A DNA stretch of 64,000 nt from Rhodanobacter sp. (GCA_030148505.1 JASBTI010000009.1:248001-312000), one strand, 5' to 3'. Shown: positions 16,952-26,280, counted from the first letter of the stretch. A program made the numbers and translations. The notes: generated from the sequence alone by a model not told the origin.

Positions 16952-18058
16952 GTGGCCATGATCCGCAACGTACGTATGGTGCTTCTGCTGACGGCTTTGG
17001 GCTCGTTGCTAGCCTGTGGTGGCAAGCCTTCCGAGGGCAACCGGGCCAAACCGGCAGCGCCGGCGCTCGCGTCGCGGGTTGTCCATGCCGAGAAGGCGAC
17101 CCGCGAGCAGGTATGGGATGGGGTGGTCGAGGCCGTGCACCAGGTGACCCTGACCGCGCAGACCAATGCTCGTGTTCTGGAGTTGCCTTACGAGGTCAAT
17201 GACGTGGTACCGAAGGGCGCTGTGCTGGTGCGGTTTACCGACGTCGAGCAGAAATCCGCGCGCAACGCCGCACGGGCGCAGATTGCCTCAGCCGAGGCGA
17301 CCTACAAGGAGGCACTGTCTTCCTACAACCGCTTCGCGGCCATTGCGCCGCAAGGCTATGTGTCCAAGGCTCAGCTGGACCAGGAGCGGGCGCGACGGGA
17401 TGCCGCCAAGGCGGCCTTGCAATCGGCGCGGGCCAGCCTCAGTCAGGTTGGCCAGCAGCTCGACTACACAGTCATTCGCGCGCCCTACGCGGGCATCATC
17501 ACGCGGCGGTATGTACACGTGGGGCAGGCGGTGCAGGCGGGTCCACCTTCGCCGCAGCCGCTGATTGCGCTGGAATCGCTGAATGACCTGCGGGTCAATG
17601 TGCAGGTACCGCAAAGCGCGGTCGCGGCGATCCGCCATTTCCACGTCGCCGCCGTGCTCCCGGAAGGGAGCAATGGCCCTCGCGTGGCGGCCAGCAGTGT
17701 CAGCGTGTTTCCCTACGCTGACCCCGACACGCATACCTTCAATGTGCGCCTGCAGCTGCCGGCGGACACGGTCGGCTTGTATCCGGGAATGACGGTGAAG
17801 GTAGCTTTTGCCGTCGGTGAAGCGCGCCGCCTGCTGGTGCCAAAAACTGCCTTGGTCCGGCGCGGCGAGATTGTGGGCGTCTACGTCATCGGCGATCAGG
17901 GGGTGACGCTGCGCCAGGTGCGCACTGGGTATGTCTACGGCGACCAGGTCGAGATACTGGCGGGACTTGACGATGGCGAGCGCATTGCCACCGATCCGAC
18001 GGCGGCGATGAAGTATCTCAGCCAGCAGCACGCCGGAGGCGCATCGACCGATGAGTGA
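16952..18058 (+). CDS. RND efflux periplasmic adaptor lipoprotein (HlyD/AcrA family)
   Basis: The product is about 368 residues. It has a lipoprotein signal (VLLLTALGSLLAC, with the modified cysteine near residue 22), a barrel-sandwich domain (AQTNARVLELPYEVNDVVPKG), a coiled-coil hairpin (about 95-160, SAEATYKEALSSYNRFAA) and beta-barrel domains. It links the inner-membrane pump to an outer-membrane channel; no TolC-like gene is nearby. The GTG at 16952 has AAGGTG at 5-base spacing; an ATG at 16958 is the alternative. It overlaps the pump gene by 8 bases. Confidence 0.9.
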   Translation: MAMIRNVRMVLLLTALGSLLACGGKPSEGNRAKPAAPALASRVVHAEKATREQVWDGVVEAVHQVTLTAQTNARVLELPYEVNDVVPKGAVLVRFTDVEQKSARNAARAQIASAEATYKEALSSYNRFAAIAPQGYVSKAQLDQERARRDAAKAALQSARASLSQVGQQLDYTVIRAPYAGIITRRYVHVGQAVQAGPPSPQPLIALESLNDLRVNVQVPQSAVAAIRHFHVAAVLPEGSNGPRVAASSVSVFPYADPDTHTFNVRLQLPADTVGLYPGMTVKVAFAVGEARRLLVPKTALVRRGEIVGVYVIGDQGVTLRQVRTGYVYGDQVEILAGLDDGERIATDPTAAMKYLSQQHAGGASTDE

Positions 18059-21000
18059 GTCACCCAAGCTGGGCATCTCCGGGCGCATCGCGCGGGCTTT
18101 CCAGATTTCCCAGATCACACCGTTGCTTGCGCTGGCGGGGCTTCTTCTCGGTATCGCGGCGGTCATCATCACGCCGAAGGAAGAGGATCCGCAGATCGCG
18201 GTAACCATGGCCAATGTGATGGTGCCGTATCCCGGCGCCAGCGTTCGCAGTGTTGAAAACCTGGTGTCCTTCCCGCTCGAACAGAAACTGTCCGAGCTGA
18301 AGGGCATCAAGCATGTTTACTCGGTCAGCCGCCCGGGCATGGCGGTGGTCACGGTGCAGTTCCAGGTCGGCGTGCCACGGCAGCAGGCGCTGGTCAGTCT
18401 CTACAACAAGCTCTACTCCAATGCCGACTGGGCTCCACCGGGACTGGGGATCGGCCAGCCACTGGTGAAGCCCTACGGCATCGACGACGTGCCGATGATG
18501 GCTGTCACCCTGTGGTCCGATCGCGCCGACGTCGGCGCGCTGCAGCTGGCCAAGGTCGCCCATACCCTCGAGACCGATCTCAAACGTGTGCCGGGCACCC
18601 GTGACGTCTATACCATCGGCGCCCCAGACCGTGCGGTGATGGTCGAGATCGATCCGGGCAAGCTGGCCAGCTTCAACCTGACCGTGGGCGATCTGGCACG
18701 GGCACTCAAGTCCGCCAATGTAGCCGCCGACGTCGGTGATCAGATCAGTGGCAACACGAACGTCCCGATCAAGGCCGGGACGCTGTTGATGAACGCCAGC
18801 GAGGTCTCGCAGCTCGTCATCGGTCTGGCTGGCGGCAAACCGATCTACCTGTCCGAGGTGGCGCATGTGGTATCGGGCGCCGACTATCCGTCGCGCATGG
18901 CGTCCTACGGCACGCCGCCGGGTCATGCAGGACCGCTGGAAGGACTTGCGCCGGCGGTCACGCTGGCGATTGCCAAGAAGGCCGGTACCAACGCCCATAC
19001 CATTGCCACGGCGGTACGCACGCGGTTGACTGAGCTGCGCGGTATCGATATCCCCGCCGGGGTACACGCAAGTGTGACCCGCGACTACGGCTTTACCGCG
19101 AACCAGAAAGCCGACGAATTGATGATGCATCTCGGGCTGGCCGCGCTTGCGGTGGTGCTGCTGGTGCTGCTGGCCCTGGGCTGGCGCGAGGCCGTAGTGG
19201 TCGGTACCGCGGTGATCATCACCCTCGCCCTGACCCTGTTCGCTTCGTGGGCGATCGGTTTCACCATCAACCGCGTCTCGCTGTTCGCGCTGATCTTCTC
19301 GATCGGCATCCTGGTGGATGACGCTATCGTGGTGGTTGAAAACATTCACCGGCACATGGCGCGTGGCGACAAGCGCCTGCTGGAGGCGATTCCTGCGGCG
19401 GTGGACGAGGTCGGCGGCCCGACCATCCTGGCCACCTTCACGGTGATCGCGGCGTTGTTGCCCATGGCGTTTGTGGGAGGGCTGATGGGGCCCTACATGC
19501 GGCCCATCCCCATCAACGCTTCGGTTGGCATGCTGATCTCGCTGGCGGTCGCCTTCATCGTCACCCCGTGGCTGGCGTATCGGTTGCTGCGCAGGCACAT
19601 GGATCGCCCGGAAGGGGAGGTGTCGCCGCACCGGGTGATGGAAGAGTCGAAGATCGACGGTTTCCTGCAGCGGCTGTTCGGGCGTGTGATGACACCCTTC
19701 CTGACCAGTCCGAAAGCGGCGCGCAAACGGCGTTGGCTGTTCCTCGGTATGGGTCTGTTGGTGTTGCTGGCCGTCGGCCTGGTCGGGATGAAGGCGGTGA
19801 TCCTGAAAATGTTGCCGTTCGACAACAAGTCCGAATTCCAGGTGGTACTCAACATGCCCGCGGGATCGACCCTCGAGCAGACCAACCGGGCGCTGGTGGA
19901 TATGAGCCTGGTATTGAACCGGGTGCCGGAAGTCAAGGACTATCAGCTTTATGCCGGTACCTCGGCACCGATGAATTTCAATGGGCTGGTGCGTCAGTAC
20001 TATCTGCGCAACCAGCCCTACCAGGGAGACATTCAGGTCAATCTGGTCGACAAGGACAAGCGCTCGCGGCAAAGCCACCAGATCGCAATGGCGGTGCGTC
20101 CGGCGCTGGCAGCGGTGGCACGGCGTTTTCATGCGCACCTGGTGGTGGCCGAAGTACCACCGGGGCCACCGGTCATGGCGCCGATCGTGGCCGAGATCTA
20201 TGGTCCAAGCTACAAGGACCAGCGTGCCATAGCGCTTGCGTTGGAGAAAGTTTTCGAGAAAACGCCGGGTATTGTCGACGTCAACCTCAGTGTCGAAAAC
20301 CCGCATGCCACCCGCAAAGTCATCGTGATCGACCGCGCTCGTGCGGCGACCCTGGGAGTGAATCAGAGCGAGATCATCGACGCCCTGGGTGCGGCAGTCG
20401 GGGGGGATGCGGCCGGTTACCTGGCGGATGGCAATGCAAAATATGCCGTGCCGTTGATGCTTAGGCTTACCCCGGCCGCGCTGGGCTCGATGGACTCGAT
20501 CCTCACCTTGCGTGTGCGCTCGCGTTCAGGTCAGTTGGTCCCGATCTCGGAGGTGGTCAAGGTCATCGACGAACCCTGGGCCGACACCATCTATCACAAG
20601 GATCTGCTGCCCTATACCTTTGTCACGGGGGATGATGCCGGCAGCGAAGACAGCCCTGTCTACGGCATGTTCCGTTTGGTCAGCAAGATCAGCCATATCC
20701 GCGTTGACGGCCACCATCTGAGTCAGCACTTCATTGGGCAACCGGCCAGCGATGCGCACTTCTCGATCAAGTGGGGTGGCGAATGGCAGATCACCTACGA
20801 GACATTCCGTGACATGGGCATTGCCTATTCGGTAGGTCTCCTTCTGATCTACTTGCTGGTAGTCGGCCAATTCAAGAGCTATGTGGTGCCCTTGATCATC
20901 ATGGCGCCGATCCCGCTGACCGTGATCGGCGTGATGCCGGGACATTGGCTGCTGGGGGCGCAGTTCACCGCCACCTCGATGATCGGCATGATTGCGCTGG

Positions 21001-21308
21001 CCGGCATCATCGTGCGCAATTCGATCCTGCTGGTGGATTTCATCAACCATTCGCTGGCCGCCGGGCTGACGCTGGAAGAGGCCGTCATCGAGGCCGGAGC
21101 GGTTCGCGCAAAGCCGATCATCCTGACCGCGGTAGCCGCCATGCTGGGTGCATTCTTCATTCTCAGCGACCCGATCTTCCAGGGCCTGGCCGTGTCGCTG
21201 GTATTCGGCGTGCTGGTTTCGACGGTGCTGACCCTGCTGGTCATCCCCTTGCTCTACTACACCTGGTTGAACCGCGCTCGACGCGTGGCAAAAGGAGTGA
21301 ACGCATGA
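18051..21308 (+). CDS. RND-family efflux pump, inner-membrane permease
   Basis: The 1085-residue protein has the RND layout: one N-terminal helix, a large periplasmic loop (PGASVRSVENLVSFPLEQ), a first helix bundle with SIGILVDDAIVVVENIHR (the proton-relay aspartates), a second loop, and a final bundle with MIALAGIIVRNSILLVDF. It is close in type to the small-molecule/AcrB-like branch seen in environmental proteobacteria; the substrate is unknown. It is translated with the adaptor (8-base overlap) and followed by an OsmC-like gene overlapping by 4 bases. The divergent BigR-like regulator lies 0.6 kb upstream with one gene between, so co-regulation is possible. Confidence 0.93.
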   Translation: MSESPKLGISGRIARAFQISQITPLLALAGLLLGIAAVIITPKEEDPQIAVTMANVMVPYPGASVRSVENLVSFPLEQKLSELKGIKHVYSVSRPGMAVVTVQFQVGVPRQQALVSLYNKLYSNADWAPPGLGIGQPLVKPYGIDDVPMMAVTLWSDRADVGALQLAKVAHTLETDLKRVPGTRDVYTIGAPDRAVMVEIDPGKLASFNLTVGDLARALKSANVAADVGDQISGNTNVPIKAGTLLMNASEVSQLVIGLAGGKPIYLSEVAHVVSGADYPSRMASYGTPPGHAGPLEGLAPAVTLAIAKKAGTNAHTIATAVRTRLTELRGIDIPAGVHASVTRDYGFTANQKADELMMHLGLAALAVVLLVLLALGWREAVVVGTAVIITLALTLFASWAIGFTINRVSLFALIFSIGILVDDAIVVVENIHRHMARGDKRLLEAIPAAVDEVGGPTILATFTVIAALLPMAFVGGLMGPYMRPIPINASVGMLISLAVAFIVTPWLAYRLLRRHMDRPEGEVSPHRVMEESKIDGFLQRLFGRVMTPFLTSPKAARKRRWLFLGMGLLVLLAVGLVGMKAVILKMLPFDNKSEFQVVLNMPAGSTLEQTNRALVDMSLVLNRVPEVKDYQLYAGTSAPMNFNGLVRQYYLRNQPYQGDIQVNLVDKDKRSRQSHQIAMAVRPALAAVARRFHAHLVVAEVPPGPPVMAPIVAEIYGPSYKDQRAIALALEKVFEKTPGIVDVNLSVENPHATRKVIVIDRARAATLGVNQSEIIDALGAAVGGDAAGYLADGNAKYAVPLMLRLTPAALGSMDSILTLRVRSRSGQLVPISEVVKVIDEPWADTIYHKDLLPYTFVTGDDAGSEDSPVYGMFRLVSKISHIRVDGHHLSQHFIGQPASDAHFSIKWGGEWQITYETFRDMGIAYSVGLLLIYLLVVGQFKSYVVPLIIMAPIPLTVIGVMPGHWLLGAQFTATSMIGMIALAGIIVRNSILLVDFINHSLAAGLTLEEAVIEAGAVRAKPIILTAVAAMLGAFFILSDPIFQGLAVSLVFGVLVSTVLTLLVIPLLYYTWLNRARRVAKGVNA

Positions 21309-21775
21309 GTGAAGCATTGAGCATCGACCTGACCCTCGAACAGATCGACGACTACGAGTTTCGGGTGCGTTTTGACGACACCGGGCTTGCCGACCTGATC
21401 ACCGACGAGCCCTCGCCACTGGGTCGGGATGCCGGCCCGAACCCTACGCGTCTGCTGGCCGCCGCAGTGGCCAATTGCCTGTCGGCCAGTCTGCTGTTTG
21501 CCCTGCGCAAGTACAAGAATGACCCGGGTCGCATCGTCACTCATGCACACGCCACGCTTGAACGCAATGCGCAGGGCCGCCTGCGGGTCAGCCACCTCGC
21601 CGTGGAACTGAGCATGACCGGGGTCGCCGCAACCCTGCAGCACCTGGATCGCCTGCTCGCGCAGTTCGAGGATTTTTGCGTCGTGACCGAAAGCGTGCGT
21701 GATGGCATTGCGGTGGATGTCGTGGTGCGCGACGGTAACGGCATGCAGGTGCATCCGGTCGTGTCCGTGGGCTAA
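21305..21775 (+). CDS. OsmC/Ohr family protein
   Basis: The 156-residue protein starts at 21305, overlapping the pump stop by four bases, with AAGGAG upstream. It contains the OsmC pattern LGRDAGPNPTRLLAAAVANC, with one reactive cysteine after the helix start (Cys in VANCLSAS). The second is in FEDFCVVTESVRDG. OsmC-like proteins reduce organic hydroperoxides or act on reactive sulfur species. Coupling to an efflux pump is unusual enough to suggest a shared stress, with sulfur stress inferred from the nearby BigR-like regulator. Confidence 0.85.
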   Translation: MSEALSIDLTLEQIDDYEFRVRFDDTGLADLITDEPSPLGRDAGPNPTRLLAAAVANCLSASLLFALRKYKNDPGRIVTHAHATLERNAQGRLRVSHLAVELSMTGVAATLQHLDRLLAQFEDFCVVTESVRDGIAVDVVVRDGNGMQVHPVVSVG

Positions 21776-21784
21776 GCCCGTCCC

Positions 21785-22257
21785 ATGGCACCGCGGGACT
21801 GTGACGATGGCCAGTACTGTGTCTGTGGTCGCCGCGTTGCGGCATTTTGTCGCCGTGCTGGCGGAGCGCAGCCAACCAACCGGTTGCAGTCCGTCGTCAG
21901 GCGTTGAAATTCGTGGTGCAATTTGCCGGAGACATCCACCAGCCCTTGCATGCCGGCTACCGCGATGATCGCGGCAGCAACCTGCATCCGGACCGGGGAT
22001 GCCGCCTGGCTGTGCCCTCGTGGGCTAGGATGGAGCGCCTACGCGAATGCGCTGGATACCCGCATCGGAGAGTATTTGTCCGGGCCGAGTTGCTGGTCGC
22101 CGAGCGGCGTCTGCGCGAAGCAGGTCGGCGGCTGGCCGAGGTGCTGAATACGGCGTTGGCCCCTTGGACCAGCTGGTTATTCGGCATCGTCGACAGCACG
22201 AAACAGCCGTTGCATACGTTTGCAGCGTGGCGCATCCCGGGGATTCTGTTAGCCTGA
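21785..22257 (+). pseudogene. Remnant of an S1/P1 nuclease gene
   Basis: Two frames carry pieces of one S1/P1-type nuclease. The first (to about 21890) reads RHFVAVLAERSQPT, matching the segment before the zinc-binding helix. After a frameshift the second reads ALKFVVQFAGDIHQPLHAGY, the most conserved metal-binding motif of the family, and later AERRLREAGRRLAEVLN, the usual C-terminal helix. Between them the sequence is degraded. The N-terminus with the first zinc ligand is missing, and the remnant begins right after the OsmC stop. It is a decayed gene that fills the space before pyk. Confidence 0.75.
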
Positions 22258-22261
22258 ACAG

Positions 22262-23731
22262 ATGACTGAAAACACCTTTCGCCGTACCAAGATCGTCGCC
22301 ACCCTGGGCCCCGCAACCGATGTGCCGGGGATGCTGGAAAAACTGATTGCCGAAGGCGTCGATGTGGTCCGACTCAATTTGTCGCATGGCCAGCCCGACG
22401 ATCATCGCGCGCGGGCCACCGCCGTGCGCCAGGCGGCTTCGGCAGCAGGTCGTGAGGTTGGTGTACTAGCCGATCTGCAAGGTCCGAAAATTCGCATCGA
22501 GACCTTCGCCAACGGTCCGGTAGAGCTTGCCGAGGGCGCCAGCTTCGTGTTGGATTGCCAGCCTGGCGTGCCGCCGGGCGATGTCACCCGTGTCGGCGTC
22601 AGTTATTACGGACTGCCGCAGGACGTGCAGGCCGGCGACGTCTTGCTGCTGGATGACGGGCTGATCGCGCTGACCGTGCAGGAAGTAGTTGGCGCCGAGG
22701 TGCGTTGCCAGGTGTTGATCGGCGGCAAGTTGTCCAATCGCAAGGGTCTCAACCGGCAAGGCGGTGGCCTTTCGGTGACGGCGCTGTCGGACAAAGACAA
22801 GGCCGACATCGAATTGGCCGCGGAGATTGGGGCGGATTTTCTGGCCGTGTCGTTCGTGCGCTCGGCGGAGGACATGCATCAGGCGCGTCGCCTGTTGCAT
22901 GAGGCTGGCGGCCACGCCTCGCTGGTGTCGAAGATCGAGCGCGCCGATGCGATTCCGGTGTTGGGCGAGATCATCGATGCCTCTGATGTGGTGATGGTGG
23001 CGCGCGGCGATCTGGGTGTGGAAATCGGTGATGCCGAACTGCCCGGGCTGCAGAAGAAAATCATCCGCGAATCGGTTGCGCGCAACCGTGCGGTGATTAC
23101 CGCCACCCAGATGCTGCAGTCGATGGTACGCTCGCCGATCCCCACCCGCGCAGAGGTGCTCGACGTGGCCAACGCGGTGATCGATGGCACCGACGCGGTA
23201 ATGTTGTCCGAGGAAACGGCCGCCGGCGCACACCCGGACAAAGCGGTAGCCGCGATGCGCCGCATTTGCCTCGGCGCGGAACGGCAGTTTGAGCCCAAGG
23301 AGCGCTCGGTAACGGCCGCCTATCGACTGGACCGCACCGATCAGGCGATTGCCCTTGCGGCGATGTTGCTGGCCAGTGAGTTGGGTGTGCGCGCTATCGT
23401 CGCACTGACGGAGTCTGGTGCCACGGCACAGTGGCTGTCGCGTCACCGCACGGCAGTGCCCATCTATGCCTTGTCACCGCTAGCCGATGCGCGCCGGCGC
23501 ATGCTGGTGTTACGTGATGTTCACCCGGTGGCATTTACCCACGAGGGCCGCAATTCGGCGGCTACCGCGCGTGCCGCAGTGCAACAGCTGTTCGCCCAGG
23601 GCCAGCTGGCTGAGGGCGATCGCGTGGTGCTGACCCATGGCGACCACGTGGGTCGCGGCGGCGGCACCAATACCCTGAAGCTGCTGTCTGTCGGCGCCGA
23701 TGGCATGGTCGAGAGTCTGCGCGATCTGTGA
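22262..23731 (+). CDS. pyk: Pyruvate kinase
   Basis: The 489-residue enzyme has the family start TKIVATLGPATDVPGMLEKL, the catalytic lysine region SLVSKIERADAI, and the metal-binding block MVARGDLGVEIGDAELPGLQ. The signature TATQMLQSM and the C-terminal allosteric domain are also present. It makes pyruvate and ATP from phosphoenolpyruvate. Length is normal for a type II enzyme. The ATG at 22262 is in good agreement with homologues although the ribosome site is weak. It is followed 107 bases later by a small secreted protein and then fba. Confidence 0.97.
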   Translation: MTENTFRRTKIVATLGPATDVPGMLEKLIAEGVDVVRLNLSHGQPDDHRARATAVRQAASAAGREVGVLADLQGPKIRIETFANGPVELAEGASFVLDCQPGVPPGDVTRVGVSYYGLPQDVQAGDVLLLDDGLIALTVQEVVGAEVRCQVLIGGKLSNRKGLNRQGGGLSVTALSDKDKADIELAAEIGADFLAVSFVRSAEDMHQARRLLHEAGGHASLVSKIERADAIPVLGEIIDASDVVMVARGDLGVEIGDAELPGLQKKIIRESVARNRAVITATQMLQSMVRSPIPTRAEVLDVANAVIDGTDAVMLSEETAAGAHPDKAVAAMRRICLGAERQFEPKERSVTAAYRLDRTDQAIALAAMLLASELGVRAIVALTESGATAQWLSRHRTAVPIYALSPLADARRRMLVLRDVHPVAFTHEGRNSAATARAAVQQLFAQGQLAEGDRVVLTHGDHVGRGGGTNTLKLLSVGADGMVESLRDL

Positions 23732-23808
23732 ATGCTGACGCTGCGCTGTCCGGCGTATCGACGCCGGTGTGCCAGTCGGTGGCGGGACAGCTACACTGGA
23801 AGTCCGGA

Positions 23809-23828
23809 TTTGCAACGCGTCTTGCAAA
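23809..23828 (+). promoter_or_regulatory. Inverted repeat overlapping a ribosome binding site
   Basis: TTTGCAA (23809-23815) and TTGCAAA (23822-23828) are separated by CGCGTC. The right arm runs into AAAGGAGG (23826-23833), the ribosome site for the gene at 23839. Folding could partly hide this site, or the dyad could bind a protein. Confidence 0.4.
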
Positions 23829-23838
23829 GGAGGCTGCG

Positions 23839-24279
23839 ATGAAATCGATGTATCGCCCGTTCCGTCAGGGTCTGTCGTTGCTGCTGGCTTTGGGCTGCGC
23901 TGCACCGGTGCTGGCACAGGTCAACAAGGTCGACCCGCAAAACCTGTATCGCCACTGGATTTTGCTCAACACCAGCGTAAAGATGGAGGCGCCCAACAGC
24001 GGCCTGAACATTCTCAAACCAGGCTGCGCAGCCGTCACCTACACTGTCGGTTCGGATGGGGTGCCGATTGACGTCCGCCTGGCCAAGCTGGTGCCAAAAA
24101 GCGACCTGGGTCCTGCGGCAATCAGCGCCGTCTCCAATTTTCGCTACGGCCCCTCGCTGAGCAACCGGATTGGTCAGCCGGTGGCAACTTATTACATCGT
24201 GCCGTTCAACGCACCTGCCGACAAGGCGCAGCGCGAGAAACTGATCGCTCCCTGCAAGCTCCCGGGTTACGGCGAGTAA
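23839..24279 (+). CDS. Secreted protein with a TonB C-terminal-like domain
   Basis: The 146-residue product has a clear signal peptide (RQGLSLLLALGCAAPVLAQ). A domain follows that resembles the C-terminal region of energy transducer TonB: CAAVTYTVGSDGVPIDVRLA, then AAISAVSNFRYGPSLSN. There is no N-terminal anchor or proline-rich linker, so it is not a functional TonB. I chose the ATG at 23839 because AAAGGAGG precedes it by 5 bases; a longer frame from 23728 lacks signals. It sits between pyk and fba. Function unknown; two cysteines in the mature part may pair. Confidence 0.75.
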   Translation: MKSMYRPFRQGLSLLLALGCAAPVLAQVNKVDPQNLYRHWILLNTSVKMEAPNSGLNILKPGCAAVTYTVGSDGVPIDVRLAKLVPKSDLGPAAISAVSNFRYGPSLSNRIGQPVATYYIVPFNAPADKAQREKLIAPCKLPGYGE

Positions 24280-24318
24280 GACAGAAACCGGCCGCCCGCC
24301 ATCGGCAGCGTTCTGGCC

Positions 24319-24324
24319 TATAAT
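24319..24324 (+). promoter_or_regulatory. Probable -10 box of the fba promoter
   Basis: A perfect TATAAT lies 84 bases upstream of the fba start codon in the gap after the preceding gene. No good -35 box is visible at 17 bases, so the assignment rests on the -10 alone. Confidence 0.45.
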
Positions 24325-24407
24325 CCGCGTTTTGAATCGTGCCGCTTCGATACCGAGGCGGCATTCACCCGTGTGGGCAGGCCGCGCCCTCGCGCCATGG
24401 AGTTGTC

Positions 24408-25412
24408 ATGAGTATTGAAGATCTCGAAAGCATCGCCCTGGCGATGGTTGCACCCGGCAAGGGCATCATTGCCATCGACGAGTCGACCCGGACCATCAAG
24501 AAGCGCTTCGAGGCTGTCGGCATCGACTGCACCGAGGAAAACCGCCGCGCCTACCGCGAGCTGCTGTTGACTGCTCCGGGTCTGAACGAACATATCTCCG
24601 GCGCCATCCTGTACGACGAGACGATCCGGCAATCGACCCGCGAAGGCGTACCGTTTACCGAGGTGATGAAGAAGGCTGGGATCATTCCGGGAATCAAGGT
24701 GGACAAGGGCCCCCAACCGCTGGCGGGTTTTCCGGGCGACGTGGTGACCGAAGGTCTCGACGGCCTGCGCGAGCGATTGCAGGAGTACGCCAGGCTGGGC
24801 GCCAAATTCGCCAAGTGGCGTGCCGTGATCAACATCAGCGAGGACAATCCCAGCTCCACTGCGATCGAGGCGAACTGTCACGTGCTCGCCCGCTATGCGG
24901 CCCTATGCCAGGAAGCGGGCATCGTGCCGATGGTTGAGCCGGAGGTGATCATGGACGGTGATCACAGCATCGAAGTGAGCTACGAAGTGCATGAGGCGGT
25001 GCTGCGCAGTCTGTTCAATGCGCTGTACGAGCAAAACGTGATGCTGGAAGGCACCATCCTCAAGATCAGCATGGTGATTCCAGGCAAGGATTCCGACCAG
25101 CCGGTCGATGCCGAGGAGGTCGCCGAGGCAACCGTCCGCGTACTCAAGTCCACCGTGCCGGCGTCGCTGCCGGGCATCGTGTTCCTGTCAGGGGGGCAGA
25201 CTGATGAGCAGTCCACGACCCATCTGAATGCGATCAACCGGATTGGTCCACATCCCTGGCCGCTGTCGTTCTCCTACGGTCGGGCCATGCAGCAGGCTGC
25301 GCTGAAACTGTGGGCGAAAGACATGAAGGCAAACTATGCCGAGGCGCAGAAGACCGTGTATGCGCGGGCGCGTGACAATGGCCTGGCAGCGTTGGGGCAA
25401 TGGAACGGATGA
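24408..25412 (+). CDS. fbaB: Fructose-bisphosphate aldolase, class I
   Basis: The 334-residue protein matches eukaryote-type class I aldolase: APGKGIIAIDESTRTIKKRF at the N-terminus, GIIPGIKVDKG, FAKWRAVINIS, and the Schiff-base lysine region EGTILKISMVIPGKDS. Near the C-terminus are LSGGQTDEQSTTHLNAIN and SFSYGRAMQ. It cleaves fructose-1,6-bisphosphate without metal. The ATG at 24408 has GGAG upstream; an earlier in-frame ATG at 24339 is unlikely. A strong terminator follows. Confidence 0.96.
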   Translation: MSIEDLESIALAMVAPGKGIIAIDESTRTIKKRFEAVGIDCTEENRRAYRELLLTAPGLNEHISGAILYDETIRQSTREGVPFTEVMKKAGIIPGIKVDKGPQPLAGFPGDVVTEGLDGLRERLQEYARLGAKFAKWRAVINISEDNPSSTAIEANCHVLARYAALCQEAGIVPMVEPEVIMDGDHSIEVSYEVHEAVLRSLFNALYEQNVMLEGTILKISMVIPGKDSDQPVDAEEVAEATVRVLKSTVPASLPGIVFLSGGQTDEQSTTHLNAINRIGPHPWPLSFSYGRAMQQAALKLWAKDMKANYAEAQKTVYARARDNGLAALGQWNG

Positions 25413-25448
25413 GGGCGCGGCTGAAGCAGTTGTCAGCCTGATATCCGC

Positions 25449-25476
25449 AAAAAGGGCGCCAGACGGCGCCCTTTTT
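25449..25476 (+). terminator. Rho-independent terminator after the aldolase gene
   Basis: AAAAAGGGCGCC (25449-25460) and GGCGCCCTTTTT (25465-25476) form a 12-bp stem with a four-base loop. The T-run makes it an efficient rightward terminator, and the A-run lets it serve the convergent outer-membrane protein gene as well. Confidence 0.93.
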
Positions 25477-25500
25477 GTCTTGCGTGCCGCTACGTCTGGA

Positions 25501-26094
25501 TCAGAAGCGGTATTCCGCACTGACCGAGAGCATGTTGGAACTCAGATCGACATTGTTTTTCTTGGCATTGTAGTGATCGTAGTTCAGGCCCAGGCTGACG
25601 TTGTTGGTGAAGTCATAGCCGAAACCTGCCCCCGCATACCAGCTCGTGTTGTCCAGGCCTACGCGTATCGGATTGGCGTCATTGCTCAGACCATGGCCTT
25701 TCCAGCCGTAGACGCCGGTACGGGCACTGACATACCAGTTCGGCGTGAGGTTGAAATGACCGTTGACGCCGGCGGTCCAACCATGCAGCTGGGATTTGTC
25801 ACGCGCCACCACCGGCTGGTTGTTGAACACATTGCTGGGGTGGATGTTGCCCAGATCGTTGTAGCCGACCTCGGCTCCGATCGCCGCCGACGGGCTCAGT
25901 GACCAGCGGTAGCCGCCATTGATCGCGTAGCTGGTGTCATGGCCGTTGTATGGACCGTGATTCAGGGAGCTGCGGCCGATATTGCCGTTGACAAACCAGC
26001 CGCCATTCTCTCCCGGCGCGTTCTGCGCGAAGGCGGCGGGAACGGCAAGCAGACCAGCGGAGGCGAGTGCGAGGGCAAATAAGGTCTTTTTCAT
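25501..26094 (-). CDS. Outer-membrane beta-barrel protein (first of two tandem paralogues)
   Basis: The 197-residue protein has a signal peptide (MKKTLFALALASAGLLAVPA, cleaved after AFA) and about eight alternating beta strands ending in the terminal YRF typical of outer-membrane barrels. Glycine/aromatic repeats such as GWFVNGNIGRSSLNHGPYNG and YAGAGFGYDFTNN fit an OmpX/OmpA-like eight-stranded barrel. The ATG at 26094 has AGGAGA upstream. It lies 186 bases from a clear paralogue on the same strand. Function is unknown. Confidence 0.85.
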   Translation of the reverse strand: MKKTLFALALASAGLLAVPAAFAQNAPGENGGWFVNGNIGRSSLNHGPYNGHDTSYAINGGYRWSLSPSAAIGAEVGYNDLGNIHPSNVFNNQPVVARDKSQLHGWTAGVNGHFNLTPNWYVSARTGVYGWKGHGLSNDANPIRVGLDNTSWYAGAGFGYDFTNNVSLGLNYDHYNAKKNNVDLSSNMLSVSAEYRF

Positions 26095-26280
26095 GGGAGA
26101 TTCTCCTGTTGTCATGGGCAGTCGACGCTTTGGGGACAGCGCCGCTGCTGAAAGTGCCCCTCCCGATTGGGACAGGGACACGGGGATTAGATGGAGCGTG
26201 TGCGCAAAGATTCAATACTCATGAGTTTATTATTAAGCCGTGGTTAATCCGCTGCCTGCGGATCAGCTGACCGTCGTTGT

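Noticed and set aside
18060-20306. A 748-codon open frame antisense to the RND pump
   Set aside because: It is His-, Gln- and Asp-rich filler typical of the reverse strand of GC-rich genes, has no family motif, and the pump frame is fully supported.
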